A DNA stretch of 64,000 nucleotides from Rossellomorea sp. AcN35-11. GTDB taxonomy: Bacteria; Bacillota; Bacilli; Bacillales; Bacillaceae_B. Below, piece by piece: positions 45,512-54,513 of the stretch (positions are counted from its first letter, which is position 1; every line of letters starts with the position of its first letter). Location: NCBI GenBank assembly GCA_030388825.1, contig CP128835.1, positions 3,838,001-3,902,000 on the forward strand, written 5' to 3'. The notes under the pieces were generated by a model. The model saw nothing but the letters and a program-made list of their open reading frames with translations, made no database searches and was not told the origin of the DNA. A program made the position numbers and the translations under genes.

Positions 45512-45940
45512 ATGAATAAAACAGTCTACTTTGTTTCAAGTAGTCAACAACGCAGTCTAATGGCTGAAGGTTGGGCAGGGAAACTGGATGTTTCAAATTG
45601 GTCTTTCAAAAGTGCCGGCTGGGTTTCAGGGAACCGCGCTGAATTCAGCGTCCTGGCAATGAAAGAGTTATGTATTGATATTACTTCCTTACCGCTTTCA
45701 AGTATTGAGATGGAAGAATTGGGCGAAGCCTCTGTTATTGTAGCGATACAGGATAAAGAATACGACGATGAGATAGAATTCCCTTCTGAACTCGATGAAA
45801 AAGTAATCTACTGGGACCTGCCTAATCCTCGTAAACGTTCGAAGACACGAATCGAAGAATGGGTTCATTATCAGGAGATTTGCGATGAGATTGCCCAAAG
45901 GGTAAAAGAGCTTGAAATCTTACTCCCGCAACTGCATTAA
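45512..45940 (+). CDS. ArsC/low-molecular-weight phosphatase-like protein lacking catalytic Cys
   Basis: The 142-residue product matches thioredoxin-type arsenate reductase along its length, with RSLMAEGWAG near residue 14 and EEWVHYQEICDEIAQRVKEL at the end. However, the catalytic loop that reads CTGNSCRS in ArsC reads SSSQQRS here (residues 9-15), one residue shorter with no cysteine. The two later cysteines of ArsC are also missing. It cannot work as an arsenate reductase or tyrosine phosphatase. I chose the ATG at 45512 (MNKTVYFV) with AAGGA upstream; an ATG at 45485 has no ribosome site. Confidence 0.7.
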   Translation: MNKTVYFVSSSQQRSLMAEGWAGKLDVSNWSFKSAGWVSGNRAEFSVLAMKELCIDITSLPLSSIEMEELGEASVIVAIQDKEYDDEIEFPSELDEKVIYWDLPNPRKRSKTRIEEWVHYQEICDEIAQRVKELEILLPQLH

Positions 45941-45983
45941 GAGGACTGATTACGATGCATGAAAGTAATCAGTCCATTTTTTT
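45941..45983 (+). terminator. Terminator after the ArsC-like gene
   Basis: GGACTGATTAC pairs with GTAATCAGTCC and is followed by ATTTTTTT. It overlaps the end of the convergent splB. Confidence 0.85.
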
Positions 45984-47010
45984 ATGTGAAATACTCCAAT
46001 TTCGCTTTTGGAAAGTGCTTCTCCATATAGGAGTAAAGATGATCTTTAATATCCTGCTCCTCATCCTTCTGATAAATATACTTTCCGATTCCATATTTCC
46101 CCCATTTGTAACGCCGTTCTTCCTCGTTCAATTCAAGCTTCGTCATGGGATAATTTTTCTCGATTACTCTCTTAGCCGGCTTGGTGAAGCGATGCTGAAT
46201 GAACTCAAAGGTCAAATCTTTCTTCGCTTCTTCCGGCAGATGGGCCTCAAGATGCTCAAACATCTCTTTATACCCTTCCTGCCACCCTTCATGGATATAA
46301 ATCGGAGCGACGATGAAACCTAATGGATATCCTGCTCTCGCAACCTTTCCGGCTGCCTCAAGACGCTTATCCAAAGGCGATGTACCTGGTTCAAAGTTCT
46401 TTATAACATAATCGGCATTGATACTGAAGCGGAATCTGGTCTTCCCATTATGCTTGGCATCAAGCAAATGGTCTACGTGATGAAACTTCGTCACAAAACG
46501 GAGCTTTCCATATTCAGATTCACCAAAATGCTCGATTGCCCGTTTCAACGTATGAGTCAGATGGTCCACCCCAACAATGTCAGAGGTACAGGCAGCTTCA
46601 AACCGGGTGAAATCCGGTGCCCTTTCCTCAATATACCGGTCTGCCGATTCGAAGATTTCATCCACATTCACATACGTTCGTATATATGGTTTACTCCCCA
46701 TCGTTGTTTGCAGGTAGCAATAATGACAGTGCCCCATACATCCGGTTGCAAATGGGATGGCATACTCAGCCGAGGGCTTTGAGGTATCGAACTTCAATGT
46801 CTTCCTGACTCCAACCACTAATGTGGATTTCGCAATCCGGTATTTCTGAAAATGATTGTCCCCCGGAAGGTTACGAACCTGATTATGCGATGTTGTGTAG
46901 CGGATTTCCACATCCATTTTCTCGAATTTTTCTTTAAGCTCTTTTCCCAGAGGATAATCCAGGGCATTCGGTTCAAAATAGACTAATTGCGGCACGAACG
47001 GTTTAACCAT
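45982..47010 (-). CDS. splB: Spore photoproduct lyase
   Basis: The 342-residue radical-SAM enzyme has the same length as B. subtilis SplB. The cluster cysteines are C91, C95 and C98 (GCMGHCHYC), and the hydrogen-donating C141 (FEAACTSD) is present. It reverses the spore photoproduct thymine dimer during germination. It lies 3 bases after splA. Confidence 0.96.
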   Translation of the reverse strand: MVKPFVPQLVYFEPNALDYPLGKELKEKFEKMDVEIRYTTSHNQVRNLPGDNHFQKYRIAKSTLVVGVRKTLKFDTSKPSAEYAIPFATGCMGHCHYCYLQTTMGSKPYIRTYVNVDEIFESADRYIEERAPDFTRFEAACTSDIVGVDHLTHTLKRAIEHFGESEYGKLRFVTKFHHVDHLLDAKHNGKTRFRFSINADYVIKNFEPGTSPLDKRLEAAGKVARAGYPLGFIVAPIYIHEGWQEGYKEMFEHLEAHLPEEAKKDLTFEFIQHRFTKPAKRVIEKNYPMTKLELNEEERRYKWGKYGIGKYIYQKDEEQDIKDHLYSYMEKHFPKAKLEYFT

Positions 47011-47013
47011 GAT

Positions 47014-47268
47014 TTATTCCTCCTCTAGGCCCCCGAAGGATTGAGAGTAGGCCTGTTCGGCCTCGGCTTCTGAAGAATAGACGGCTATTTCGTGTGTTAA
47101 CGGATAATAGGTTTCATACAAGAACAGCGCCAATTCATCGGGATTCTCCGGATTGTGCACAACCGCGGCTTCCTGAATATTCGCCACACTTTGCGTATGT
47201 GGATTCCGGTAGATCACGTAGACCACATCGCCGGCCTGATAGGGTGTATATTGATCATTCAATTCCAT
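47014..47268 (-). CDS. splA: SplA-like regulator of the spl operon
   Basis: The 84-residue protein starts MELNDQYTPYQAGDVVYVIY and resembles SplA, the small negative regulator encoded upstream of splB. AAGGTG lies 6 bases before the ATG at 47268; the frame could start at a GTG three codons earlier. I looked for a sigma-G promoter upstream and found no convincing one. Confidence 0.8.
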   Translation of the reverse strand: MELNDQYTPYQAGDVVYVIYRNPHTQSVANIQEAAVVHNPENPDELALFLYETYYPLTHEIAVYSSEAEAEQAYSQSFGGLEEE

Positions 47269-47492
47269 CTTTTTCACCTTTTTCTAAACGTCATTACTAT
47301 CATTTTTCGCTATCTCCCTCATATTTATGATGGTAAAAGATGTTTATAAAAGGCGGTATTCGTAAACTTTATTTCTTCTTAAGGATAGGAGTCCCTTTAC
47401 GTTTCCCCACTTCCCCTTTTACATGCCTGTCTGCGTATAGAGCCTTACTAAAAAACTTCTCTGCCCTCCAAATAGCAAGAGAATCCCGTTAT

Positions 47493-48272
47493 CTATATCT
47501 CATAGAAGTCACATGTGTTTTGATAAACTTGTTTATATACTTCTGCCTCAGGAATCCCCTTTAACACGGCGATTGCTTCAATTGTGTTATGCATCATTCC
47601 CGGATGGGTCATCCTGCCCCGAAACACTCCTTCAAATCTCCAAGGTCCATCTGTTTCAACCATAAGTCCGTCCATCGGATACCTTTTCACAAGCTCTCGG
47701 ATGTTTTCTTCATAAAGGACATCCGGGGTAATGGAGATGGAATAGCCATTTTCAATCATTCTGTCAATAGTCGCACCGTCTCCCTTGAACCAATGAAAAT
47801 GAGCTTTCTCTACGGAATGCTTTTCTAATAAGTCACATGCAATTGATGCATGCTCATACACCGCATGAAGGATGACAGGTTTACTCACCTTCTTGGAATG
47901 GACCAGAAACCGTTCCAGCAGCTCCATATAAGGATGGATGACGATTTCCGGATTTTCTTTCATTTTATAATAAGGCAGTCCTATTTCCCCGATTGCCACC
48001 AGCTCCTTGTGATGCCTCTCTATAAATGTTAGAAGCTCTCCCACTTCTCCATCAGAGGGGAGTTCCTGCTCAGGGTGAAAACCGGCAGCTGCCTTGATCC
48101 GCTCATCTCTTTTCGACCACTCCACATTCTGTCTCGATGACCTGATATGACAGGAGACAGAAATAAGGGCCTTTATTGCGTAAAGATCAAGCTCGCGGAG
48201 AATCTTTTCGCGCTCTTCAGCCTTGTACATGTCCAAATGGATATGGGCATCAATCAATGAGGGTTTAAACAA
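47493..48272 (-). CDS. TatD-family metal hydrolase in the thiamine-precursor operon
   Basis: The 259-residue hydrolase has the TatD metal sites: DAHIHLD (H-x-H), VAIGEIGLPY (Glu), VILHAVYEH and AHFHWFKG (His), and METDGPW (Asp). It overlaps the end of the ABC ATPase gene. I prefer a TTG start at 48272 (MFKPSLIDAHIH) after GAGGAG; a TTG at 48290 is also possible. Its place as last gene under a TPP riboswitch suggests a role with imported thiamine precursors rather than DNA. Confidence 0.75.
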   Translation of the reverse strand: MFKPSLIDAHIHLDMYKAEEREKILRELDLYAIKALISVSCHIRSSRQNVEWSKRDERIKAAAGFHPEQELPSDGEVGELLTFIERHHKELVAIGEIGLPYYKMKENPEIVIHPYMELLERFLVHSKKVSKPVILHAVYEHASIACDLLEKHSVEKAHFHWFKGDGATIDRMIENGYSISITPDVLYEENIRELVKRYPMDGLMVETDGPWRFEGVFRGRMTHPGMMHNTIEAIAVLKGIPEAEVYKQVYQNTCDFYEI

Positions 48273-49002
48273 ATTGAGACAACTCCTCAAAAATGCCCGT
48301 TTTCCATTTCAGGAACTCTTCCGTTAAGAGGATCTCTTTGTCCCTTGGACGTGGAAAGGGTACTTTGAACTCCTTTTGCACCCGGGCTGGACGGGTCGAC
48401 AATATAATGATCCGGTCTGAAAGGAAGAGGGCTTCGTCTATATTATGGGTGACAAACAGGACCGAACTCAAATCTTCTTCCCAAATGGATAAGAGCCATT
48501 TCTGCATGTCCAACCGTGTGAATTCATCGAGGGCTGAAAAGGGCTCATCGAGACATAAAAAGGATTGTGGACTGACGAGGGCCCGAATGAAAGCCACCCT
48601 TTGCTTCATACCCCCGGAAAGATCATCAGGATATGCATCCTCATAACCCTTTAATCCGGCGCGTTCAATCATGTCCAGAGCTTTCCCCCTATCTCTTTTC
48701 CCGTGCAACTCCTGACCGAGCATCACATTCTCAATCACCGTTCTCCATGGGAGAAGGGACGGACTTTGAGGCATATAGCTGATCGTTCCCCTCTGACCGT
48801 TAATGGACCTGTCATCTAAACGTATATCTCCAGAATCTGGTGTGAACAATCCTCCGATCACATGAAACAGCGTGCTCTTACCACTGCCGGAAGGACCGAG
48901 GATCGAGACAAATTCCCCGTCTTCGACACGAATGGACAATTGATCAAGGATCAGTTCCCCATCAAAATATTTAGACATATTTTCAATTGATAAGGTCGCC
49001 AT
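48265..49002 (-). CDS. thiZ: ABC transporter ATPase, thiamine-precursor uptake (ThiZ-like)
   Basis: The 245-residue ATPase shows Walker A GPSGSGKST, Q-loop MPQSPSLLPW, signature LSGGMKQRVAFIRA, Walker B LCLDEPFSALD and an H-loop FVTHNIDEA. This is the nitrate/taurine/pyrimidine (SsuB/ThiZ) group. It starts two bases after the permease stop with GGAGGAC upstream, and belongs to a TPP-riboswitch operon. Confidence 0.85.
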   Translation of the reverse strand: MATLSIENMSKYFDGELILDQLSIRVEDGEFVSILGPSGSGKSTLFHVIGGLFTPDSGDIRLDDRSINGQRGTISYMPQSPSLLPWRTVIENVMLGQELHGKRDRGKALDMIERAGLKGYEDAYPDDLSGGMKQRVAFIRALVSPQSFLCLDEPFSALDEFTRLDMQKWLLSIWEEDLSSVLFVTHNIDEALFLSDRIIILSTRPARVQKEFKVPFPRPRDKEILLTEEFLKWKTGIFEELSQFV

Positions 49003-49003
49003 A

Positions 49004-49765
49004 TTACTTGTCCTCCTTTTTATTCCACTTAATCATGACTTTCTCCAATAATAGGATGATCCCGAAGAACAGCAGGCTAAGCAGCATGATCATAAATATG
49101 GCCACAAATACTCTGTCTGTCCGGAAAGATGATGAGGCAAGTGTCATGTAAACACCTATTCCTTTTTGGGCACCCAGCCATTCGGATATCACTGCACCCA
49201 TCACACTGTAGGTAGCTGAAATCTTCAAACCTGAGAAAATGGAAGGAAGCGCATGGGGCCATTCAACCTTTCGAAAGATTTGACCTTTCGTAGCCCCCGC
49301 CATTTTCATGTATAGAATGTATTCATCGTTCGTCTGCCTGAATCCATCCAAAGCAGAAACAGCTAAAGGAAAAAAGCAAATCAATGTGATGACGATGATC
49401 TTTGGCAATAGTCCAAACCCGAACCAAATGACAAGTAAGGGAGCTAAGACGATGATCGGTATATTTTGTGATACGATCATGAGGGGGAAAATCGCTTCCC
49501 TGACTTTGGGCAGTAGATGCAGGCTTACTGCAGTCACAATCCCGATCGTACACCCGATGCTAAATCCCCCTATTGTAAGGAAGGTAGTGGATAGAAGATG
49601 CCCCTTAAATTGTGACCAAGACTCAACTCCTTCGGTCCAAATGTCTAAAGGGGAAGGTAACAGCCAAACAGGCACCTCAAATACTCTGATGACGATTTCC
49701 CAAATGACGAATAAAAGGATGAGGACCAAGAAGGGTCTCCATCCTTTCGCTATCCAAGATTTCAT
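49004..49765 (-). CDS. thiX: ABC transporter permease, thiamine-precursor uptake (ThiX-like)
   Basis: The 253-residue permease has six membrane helices and the EAA loop YMKMAGATKGQIFRKVEWPH. It resembles the SsuC/ThiX group. Its ATG overlaps the stop of the thiamine-binding-protein gene by 4 bases. Confidence 0.85.
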   Translation of the reverse strand: MKSWIAKGWRPFLVLILLFVIWEIVIRVFEVPVWLLPSPLDIWTEGVESWSQFKGHLLSTTFLTIGGFSIGCTIGIVTAVSLHLLPKVREAIFPLMIVSQNIPIIVLAPLLVIWFGFGLLPKIIVITLICFFPLAVSALDGFRQTNDEYILYMKMAGATKGQIFRKVEWPHALPSIFSGLKISATYSVMGAVISEWLGAQKGIGVYMTLASSSFRTDRVFVAIFMIMLLSLLFFGIILLLEKVMIKWNKKEDK

Positions 49766-50055
49766 CCTTTATACTTCTCCGTTAATTGGTTCATAGCAAT
49801 ACCTGCAGGCTGATACAAAACCTTGATCTGAGAAATGACGTTTGAGCTCCCCATCTCAACCATCCGTTCATTCATCTCTTCTATCACCTTGAATAAATCA
49901 GCCATATCCCCTTCCATCGTCGTTTCCAGGGGATGGACTTCATAGCGGACTCCTGATTTATCAATGATTGCGATGGCTTCATCCACATATGGTATGACAT
50001 CTTCCCCATTTTTTGTTTTCGGGATGATCTGTATGCTTACGAGTGCGTTCCCCAT
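49762..50055 (-). CDS. Thiamine-binding protein of the MTH1187/YkoF type
   Basis: The 97-residue product begins MGNALVSIQIIPKTKNGEDV and contains YEVHPLETTMEGDM, the mark of the small DUF77/thiamine-binding family. It probably binds a thiamine or precursor ligand in the cytoplasm. GAGGTG lies 6 bases before the ATG at 50055; three upstream codons (GTG start) are also open. It lies between the binding protein and permease genes. Confidence 0.75.
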   Translation of the reverse strand: MGNALVSIQIIPKTKNGEDVIPYVDEAIAIIDKSGVRYEVHPLETTMEGDMADLFKVIEEMNERMVEMGSSNVISQIKVLYQPAGIAMNQLTEKYKG

Positions 50056-50067
50056 TTTATTCACCTC

Positions 50068-51051
50068 TTAGTTTGGTAGGAATTCATTAGTAAATGCTTT
50101 TTCACTGTCCAGCTTTTTATCCAGCAGATCGTTATCATGCATCCATTGAGCATAGTTTGCCCAGACATCAAGCTTTTGCTCCCCCCATCTCTCAGCATCA
50201 TCCTTATATTTAGGCGCCAGCCATTCCTGGCTTTTCATCACTAATTCTTCATCTAGATCAGGAGCTGCCTGCAGAAGAATCTCACCGGCCTCTTTCGGAT
50301 GGTCGATGGCAAACTGATAGCCTTCTGATGTTGCTTTAAGAAATGCCTTTACCATTTCCGGGTCAGATTCTATCATGTTTTCATTTGTCGTGAGAACCGG
50401 AGTATAATAGTCCAGTTTCTCAGAATAATCCTTCACGTACATCATGTTCAATTCTTCCCCGCGAAGTTCTGCCTCGATCCCTGTCCATCCATAATAGATC
50501 CAGGCAAAGTCAACATCCCGTTTAACAGCGGTGAAGAAATCTGTATCTCCCATGTTGACAAAATCCACTTTCTCCACATCCGCATCTTCCTGTTTCATAA
50601 TCGAGGACATGACAGCTTTTTCAACTGGGGAACCCCATCCACCATAGCTCTTTCCTTCAAAATCCTTCGGGGTTGTTATACCCTTATCCTTGGGTGAGGC
50701 AAACCCGGATGTATTATGTTGGATGACCGCAGCGATGGACACGAGTGGAACATCCTGTACCCTTGCCTGTGTCACGCTCTCCTGATAGCCCACTCCAAAT
50801 TCGGCCTTCCCCGAAGCAACGAGTTGATCCGCCCCAGCCTCACCAGGTAAAATGATATCCACATCAAGCCCCTGATCTTTAAAATATCCTTTTTCTTTGG
50901 CAACGTATAAACCCGTGTGATTGGTATTCGGTGTCCAGTCAAGGACGACGGATACCTTTTTCAGGTTTTCCTTCTCCTCCGTATTTCCTCCTTCACTGCA
51001 CGCAGTTAAAAGAAAGATCGTACAAATGATCATTAACCATTTTTTCATCAT
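50068..51051 (-). CDS. thiY: Thiamine-precursor binding lipoprotein (ThiY-like)
   Basis: The 327-residue protein has a lipoprotein signal with lipobox LLTAC at about residue 18. An NMT1/ThiY-type binding domain follows: DWTPNTNHTGLYVAKEKGYF and KAEFGVGYQESVTQAR. ThiY binds pyrimidine precursors such as HMP or formylaminopyrimidine. GAGGAGG precedes two adjacent ATGs. First structural gene after the TPP riboswitch. Confidence 0.9.
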   Translation of the reverse strand: MMKKWLMIICTIFLLTACSEGGNTEEKENLKKVSVVLDWTPNTNHTGLYVAKEKGYFKDQGLDVDIILPGEAGADQLVASGKAEFGVGYQESVTQARVQDVPLVSIAAVIQHNTSGFASPKDKGITTPKDFEGKSYGGWGSPVEKAVMSSIMKQEDADVEKVDFVNMGDTDFFTAVKRDVDFAWIYYGWTGIEAELRGEELNMMYVKDYSEKLDYYTPVLTTNENMIESDPEMVKAFLKATSEGYQFAIDHPKEAGEILLQAAPDLDEELVMKSQEWLAPKYKDDAERWGEQKLDVWANYAQWMHDNDLLDKKLDSEKAFTNEFLPN

Positions 51052-51149
51052 GTTTCCTCCTCGAATCTTGTATGTACCGGTAACGCTTATTCTCTATTCT
51101 TCACTTTGCAGGGAGATTGAATGTAAGGACTGCCGGACAGGGGGACACA

Positions 51150-51183
51150 ATAAAAAAGCGCCCCAAGCTTCAGCCCGGGACGC
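51150..51183 (-). terminator. Expression-platform terminator of the TPP riboswitch
   Basis: GCGTCCC pairs with GGGGCGC around an inner AGCTT-containing loop and is followed by six T on the minus strand. It lies between the aptamer and thiY, so ligand binding should turn the operon off. Confidence 0.85.
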
Positions 51184-51215
51184 ATCGTTAAACATGATCA
51201 AGTATTGTTTAAGAG

Positions 51216-51309
51216 AATGTTTCCTACGCTGGTATGAGCCAGTTCAGGTTCAAAGGGTCAGTATCTGTCAGGATACAATCTCAACCGGCCTCACCGGTCC
51301 CCCTACACT
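51216..51309 (-). promoter_or_regulatory. TPP riboswitch aptamer
   Basis: On the minus strand the THI-box elements are in order: GGGG, a TTGAGA variant of CTGAGA, ACCCTTTGAACCTGA, CTGG, CATACCAGCG and AGGAA. The ends AGTGT and ACATT pair as stem P1. It controls the thiamine-precursor operon downstream. Confidence 0.95.
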
Positions 51310-51390
51310 AGTACTATGAAATTAAACGTTATCTTCTTTCCTACTTTGCCACAGAAAAGATGGAGATTCAAGCATTTATTATCGAAATGC

Positions 51391-52296
51391 CTAAATCTGA
51401 AAAACCTCATCAAACTCGTTCATATAGAAAAGATGATCAATGAACGGGATATAGACAGATACTACTTCTGAATATCCTTTTTGATGATAATAAAACGTGT
51501 AGTTGAGAAGAAAAATAATGACTAAAAATGGAAGAAGTTTTTTCTCCCTTGGCGCTAATACCCCCATTGAATCATACCCCTTTAAGAAGGCACGGATGTA
51601 TGTTGCATACTCGCCATCCCCTTCTTGCAGGAGATCTTTCAGCACCCCTGAAAGAAAGTAACCGACATCTGCTATTCGAGGGGCTTTCCTTATCCTTTCA
51701 AAATCGATCATGCCAGTCACCTTTTCGCTTTTCATCAGGATATTTCTCGGGTGACAGTCGCTATGAACGATTCCTTGGGGTAATTGTCTGTAACAAGCAG
51801 ACCATTCTTCGAGTCTACCAAGAAACCCTCTTCCCCACTTTCCTATGGTTGAACCATCCTGGCTGCATATCCACTCTCTTAATTGGGTATCGATTCTCCA
51901 TTCTTCCATAAGGGGAAGATTCATATCTCCTCTCAGCCCTTCATGCAAATGTGACATGTACTCTCCCACATTCATTAGGGAAGGCAAGGAATAACTCCTT
52001 AAAGGGTTCCCTTCCAAAGCCTGATACAGTGAGTGGAATTCCTCTCGGTGATGTACGTACGGCAGAAAGGATTGAGTTAATACCGGCACCTCGACCTTAA
52101 GGCCGCCCTTAAATAAAAAGGAAGTAATCCGGTATTCCTCCATCCGCTTCCGTACGGTAGAATGCTTTCTGTTCTTCAAATAAAAAGTCTGACTTCCACT
52201 CTTCACCCTATATACGTTCGGATGCAGGGTCACTTCTTCTATGCTGGAGGGATTGACCTTCCAGTTCAATAATATTTCCCGAAGAGGTTCAATCAT
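51391..52296 (-). CDS. Aminoglycoside-phosphotransferase/CotS-like kinase-fold protein
   Basis: The 301-residue protein has the APH fold catalytic motifs HSDCHPRNIL and MIDFERIRKAPRIADVGY. It resembles the CotS/YtaA-type spore kinases of Bacillaceae, though APH-like small-molecule kinases are equally possible. AAAGGA precedes the ATG. Substrate unknown. Confidence 0.75.
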   Translation of the reverse strand: MIEPLREILLNWKVNPSSIEEVTLHPNVYRVKSGSQTFYLKNRKHSTVRKRMEEYRITSFLFKGGLKVEVPVLTQSFLPYVHHREEFHSLYQALEGNPLRSYSLPSLMNVGEYMSHLHEGLRGDMNLPLMEEWRIDTQLREWICSQDGSTIGKWGRGFLGRLEEWSACYRQLPQGIVHSDCHPRNILMKSEKVTGMIDFERIRKAPRIADVGYFLSGVLKDLLQEGDGEYATYIRAFLKGYDSMGVLAPREKKLLPFLVIIFLLNYTFYYHQKGYSEVVSVYIPFIDHLFYMNEFDEVFQI

Positions 52297-52381
52297 TGTT
52301 AATTCCTTTCAAAACATAGTAATATACGTTAGTATGACTATGAAAGATTGTCTACATACCATATGAAAAGAGGTTGCGCTG

Positions 52382-53284
52382 ATGCAAAGAATACAAATGA
52401 CAGAAGATTTATCATTTTCAAGGATCATTCATGGGTTGTGGAGACTTGCGGACTGGAAACAATCAAAGGAAGATACTCTCTCCTTAATCAAGCACAATCT
52501 TGAAAACGGAATCACCACGTTTGATCACGCAGATATTTATGGCTCGTATACGTGCGAAGCCCTGTTTGGTGAAGCCCTTGCCCTCGAACCATCTCTACGT
52601 GAGAAAATGGAGATCGTAACAAAGTGCGGTATAGTTCTGCCTTCAGACAACCGTCCTGAACATAGGACACATCACTATAACACGAGCAAGAAACATATTT
52701 TATCATCTGTTGAAAACTCCCTTCAGGATTTAAAGACAGATTACATTGATTTGTTATTGATCCACAGACCGGATCCATTTATGAATGGTGAAGAGGTGGC
52801 CGAAGCTTTCACTCAATTGAAAGAAGAAGGAAAGGTCCGTCATTTCGGGGTATCCAACTTTAAAGATCATCAGTGGAATATGCTTCAATCGTATTTACCA
52901 TTTCCATTGATCACAAATCAAATTGAACTATCAGCATACAACCTGGAAAACTTCGAAGATGGAACGTTACATTTTTGCCAGGAGAAGCGTGTCGCACCCA
53001 TGGCATGGTCACCACTGGCCGGAGGGGCCATTTTCAGGGGGGAAGACGAGAAATCGTTACGCCTTCAACATACATTGAAAAAAATCCAGGAAGAAACAGG
53101 TGCCAAGGGTATTGATCAAATTCTGTATGCATGGCTCCTCAATCATCCTGCCCGTATTATGCCGATTGTCGGCTCAGGTAAAAAAGAAAGAATTCAGCAT
53201 GCCATCGATTCCATGTCGATCACGTTGAACCACGACCAATGGTTTGAAATCCTGCAATCGTCCATGGGGCATGACGTCCCGTAA
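52382..53284 (+). CDS. Aldo/keto reductase (YcsN/YdhF-like)
   Basis: The 300-residue oxidoreductase has the catalytic tetrad visible: D48 and Y53 (FDHADIYGSY), K81 (VTKCGI) and a His in LLIHRPDP (about 127). The NADPH-binding part contains GVSNFKDHQW and VGSGKKERI. Same length as B. subtilis YcsN. AGAGG precedes the ATG. Substrate not known. Confidence 0.85.
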   Translation: MQRIQMTEDLSFSRIIHGLWRLADWKQSKEDTLSLIKHNLENGITTFDHADIYGSYTCEALFGEALALEPSLREKMEIVTKCGIVLPSDNRPEHRTHHYNTSKKHILSSVENSLQDLKTDYIDLLLIHRPDPFMNGEEVAEAFTQLKEEGKVRHFGVSNFKDHQWNMLQSYLPFPLITNQIELSAYNLENFEDGTLHFCQEKRVAPMAWSPLAGGAIFRGEDEKSLRLQHTLKKIQEETGAKGIDQILYAWLLNHPARIMPIVGSGKKERIQHAIDSMSITLNHDQWFEILQSSMGHDVP

Positions 53285-53303
53285 AATAAGCTAAAGCGGC
53301 ACA

Positions 53304-53342
53304 CAAAAAAGACGACCCTTATTAATAAGGTTCGTCTTTTTC
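53304..53342. terminator. Bidirectional terminator
   Basis: AAAAGACGA and TCGTCTTTT with an inner CCTTATTAATAAGG stem form a hairpin between convergent genes. Confidence 0.85.
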
Positions 53343-53526
53343 AATTCGCTATTTCCTCGCCGACATAATATTCAAGATAGACATTTTGCAGTTCATTCAT
53401 GGGTAATTCATAAAGCTGCTTACCAACGTATTTATATACGCCGATTCTTAATAATTGTTGAATATAGAAGTCTTTTTTTAATTCAGGTGTCTTTTGTTTC
53501 TGCGATTTATTTTCTTGATGTAACAT
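53341..53526 (-). CDS. FbpA-like small basic protein
   Basis: The 61-residue protein contains DFYIQQLLRIGVYKYVGKQL and YELPMNELQNVYLEYY, which resemble the FbpA family. In B. subtilis FbpA is Fur-regulated and assists the iron-sparing RNA FsrA. GGAGGG is 6 bases before the chosen ATG at 53526. No Fur box is evident upstream, so iron control is not supported by sequence here. Confidence 0.6.
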   Translation of the reverse strand: MLHQENKSQKQKTPELKKDFYIQQLLRIGVYKYVGKQLYELPMNELQNVYLEYYVGEEIAN

Positions 53527-53609
53527 GCTCATCCCTCCAGTTGAGGATATACCCCAATCCATGAAGGAACTAAACATCTATGAACCCATCGGATGAAACT
53601 TGACCAGAC

Positions 53610-54503
53610 TCATGTACATATGTGGTGGTGTTCATCCAGTATCCTTTTCCCCTCTACTTGTATAGTGGAATGATGGATGCCGTATTCCTCATGAAGCAAA
53701 GTTGACAGCCTCAATAAAATCGAATCCCGATTCACCTCATCCTCCACCACAACGTGGCAGCTCAAGGCAGTGAAATCAGATGTGATGCACCACACATGAA
53801 GGTCATGGACTTCAATGACACCCAGGATAGCAGAAAGGCTTTTCTTCACTTCTTCCGTATCGATTTCTTTCGGTGTTCCTTCCATTAAGATATGGATGGA
53901 ATCCTTTGTCACTCTCCATCCGGAAACGACGATGAGAAGGGCAACGATGACAGATGCAATGGGATCTGCCATGTTCCAGTTGAAGAAATAGATTAATATA
54001 CCTGCTGAAATGGCACCAACTGATCCCAACATGTCACCCAGTACATGAAGGAAGGCACTCCGAACATTCAAGTTATGTTCTGTATCTCCCCTCATTAATA
54101 TCCACGCTACAAAGATGTTTACTGCGAGACCAATGAAGGCAATCACCATCATCGCCGGGGAAACCGCCGGAGTATCGATAAAACGATGATATGCTTCCCA
54201 GAAAATATAAAGGGAAACGAGAATTAACGTGATGCCATTTATAAAGGCGGCAAGAATTTCAAATCGTTTATAGCCATAAGTCTTTCCTTTATCCGAAGCC
54301 TTCTCTCCTATATAAAAAGCTGCGAGACTAAGCCCAAGGGCTGTTGCATCACTCAGCATATGTCCAGCATCTGAAAGAAGGGCGAGGCTGTTGGTGACAA
54401 TTCCACCGATGATTTCCACAATCATAAAAGTGAAAATAAAAAGGAAGCTGATTAATAACGCTTTTTTATTCTGATTGTGTCCGTGGCCGTGATCGTGACC
54501 CAC
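53610..54503 (-). CDS. czcD: CzcD-like cation diffusion facilitator
   Basis: The 297-residue transporter has six membrane helices and metal sites in helices 2 and 5 (LLSDAGHMLSDA and HVLGDMLGSVGA), with His-rich ends (MGHDHGHGH and DEHHHIC). It exports Zn, Cd or Co in exchange for protons. It lies 11 bases after cadA, giving cadC-cadA-czcD in one unit. Confidence 0.92.
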   Translation of the reverse strand: MGHDHGHGHNQNKKALLISFLFIFTFMIVEIIGGIVTNSLALLSDAGHMLSDATALGLSLAAFYIGEKASDKGKTYGYKRFEILAAFINGITLILVSLYIFWEAYHRFIDTPAVSPAMMVIAFIGLAVNIFVAWILMRGDTEHNLNVRSAFLHVLGDMLGSVGAISAGILIYFFNWNMADPIASVIVALLIVVSGWRVTKDSIHILMEGTPKEIDTEEVKKSLSAILGVIEVHDLHVWCITSDFTALSCHVVVEDEVNRDSILLRLSTLLHEEYGIHHSTIQVEGKRILDEHHHICT

Positions 54504-54513
54504 ATGACATCCC

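Noticed and set aside
47369..47410. 13-residue basic ORF (MGKRKGTPILKKK) on the minus strand
   Set aside because: It starts with GTG after a G-rich stretch and has no clear context; the frame upstream is open without a start codon. Too short and unsupported.
47340..47564. 74-codon plus-strand frame between splA and the TatD gene
   Set aside because: No ribosome site, and it overlaps the 3' end of the TatD gene on the other strand; treated as chance.
53527..53609. Fur box upstream of the FbpA-like gene
   Set aside because: No stretch resembling GATAATGATAATCATTATC could be found in this short region.
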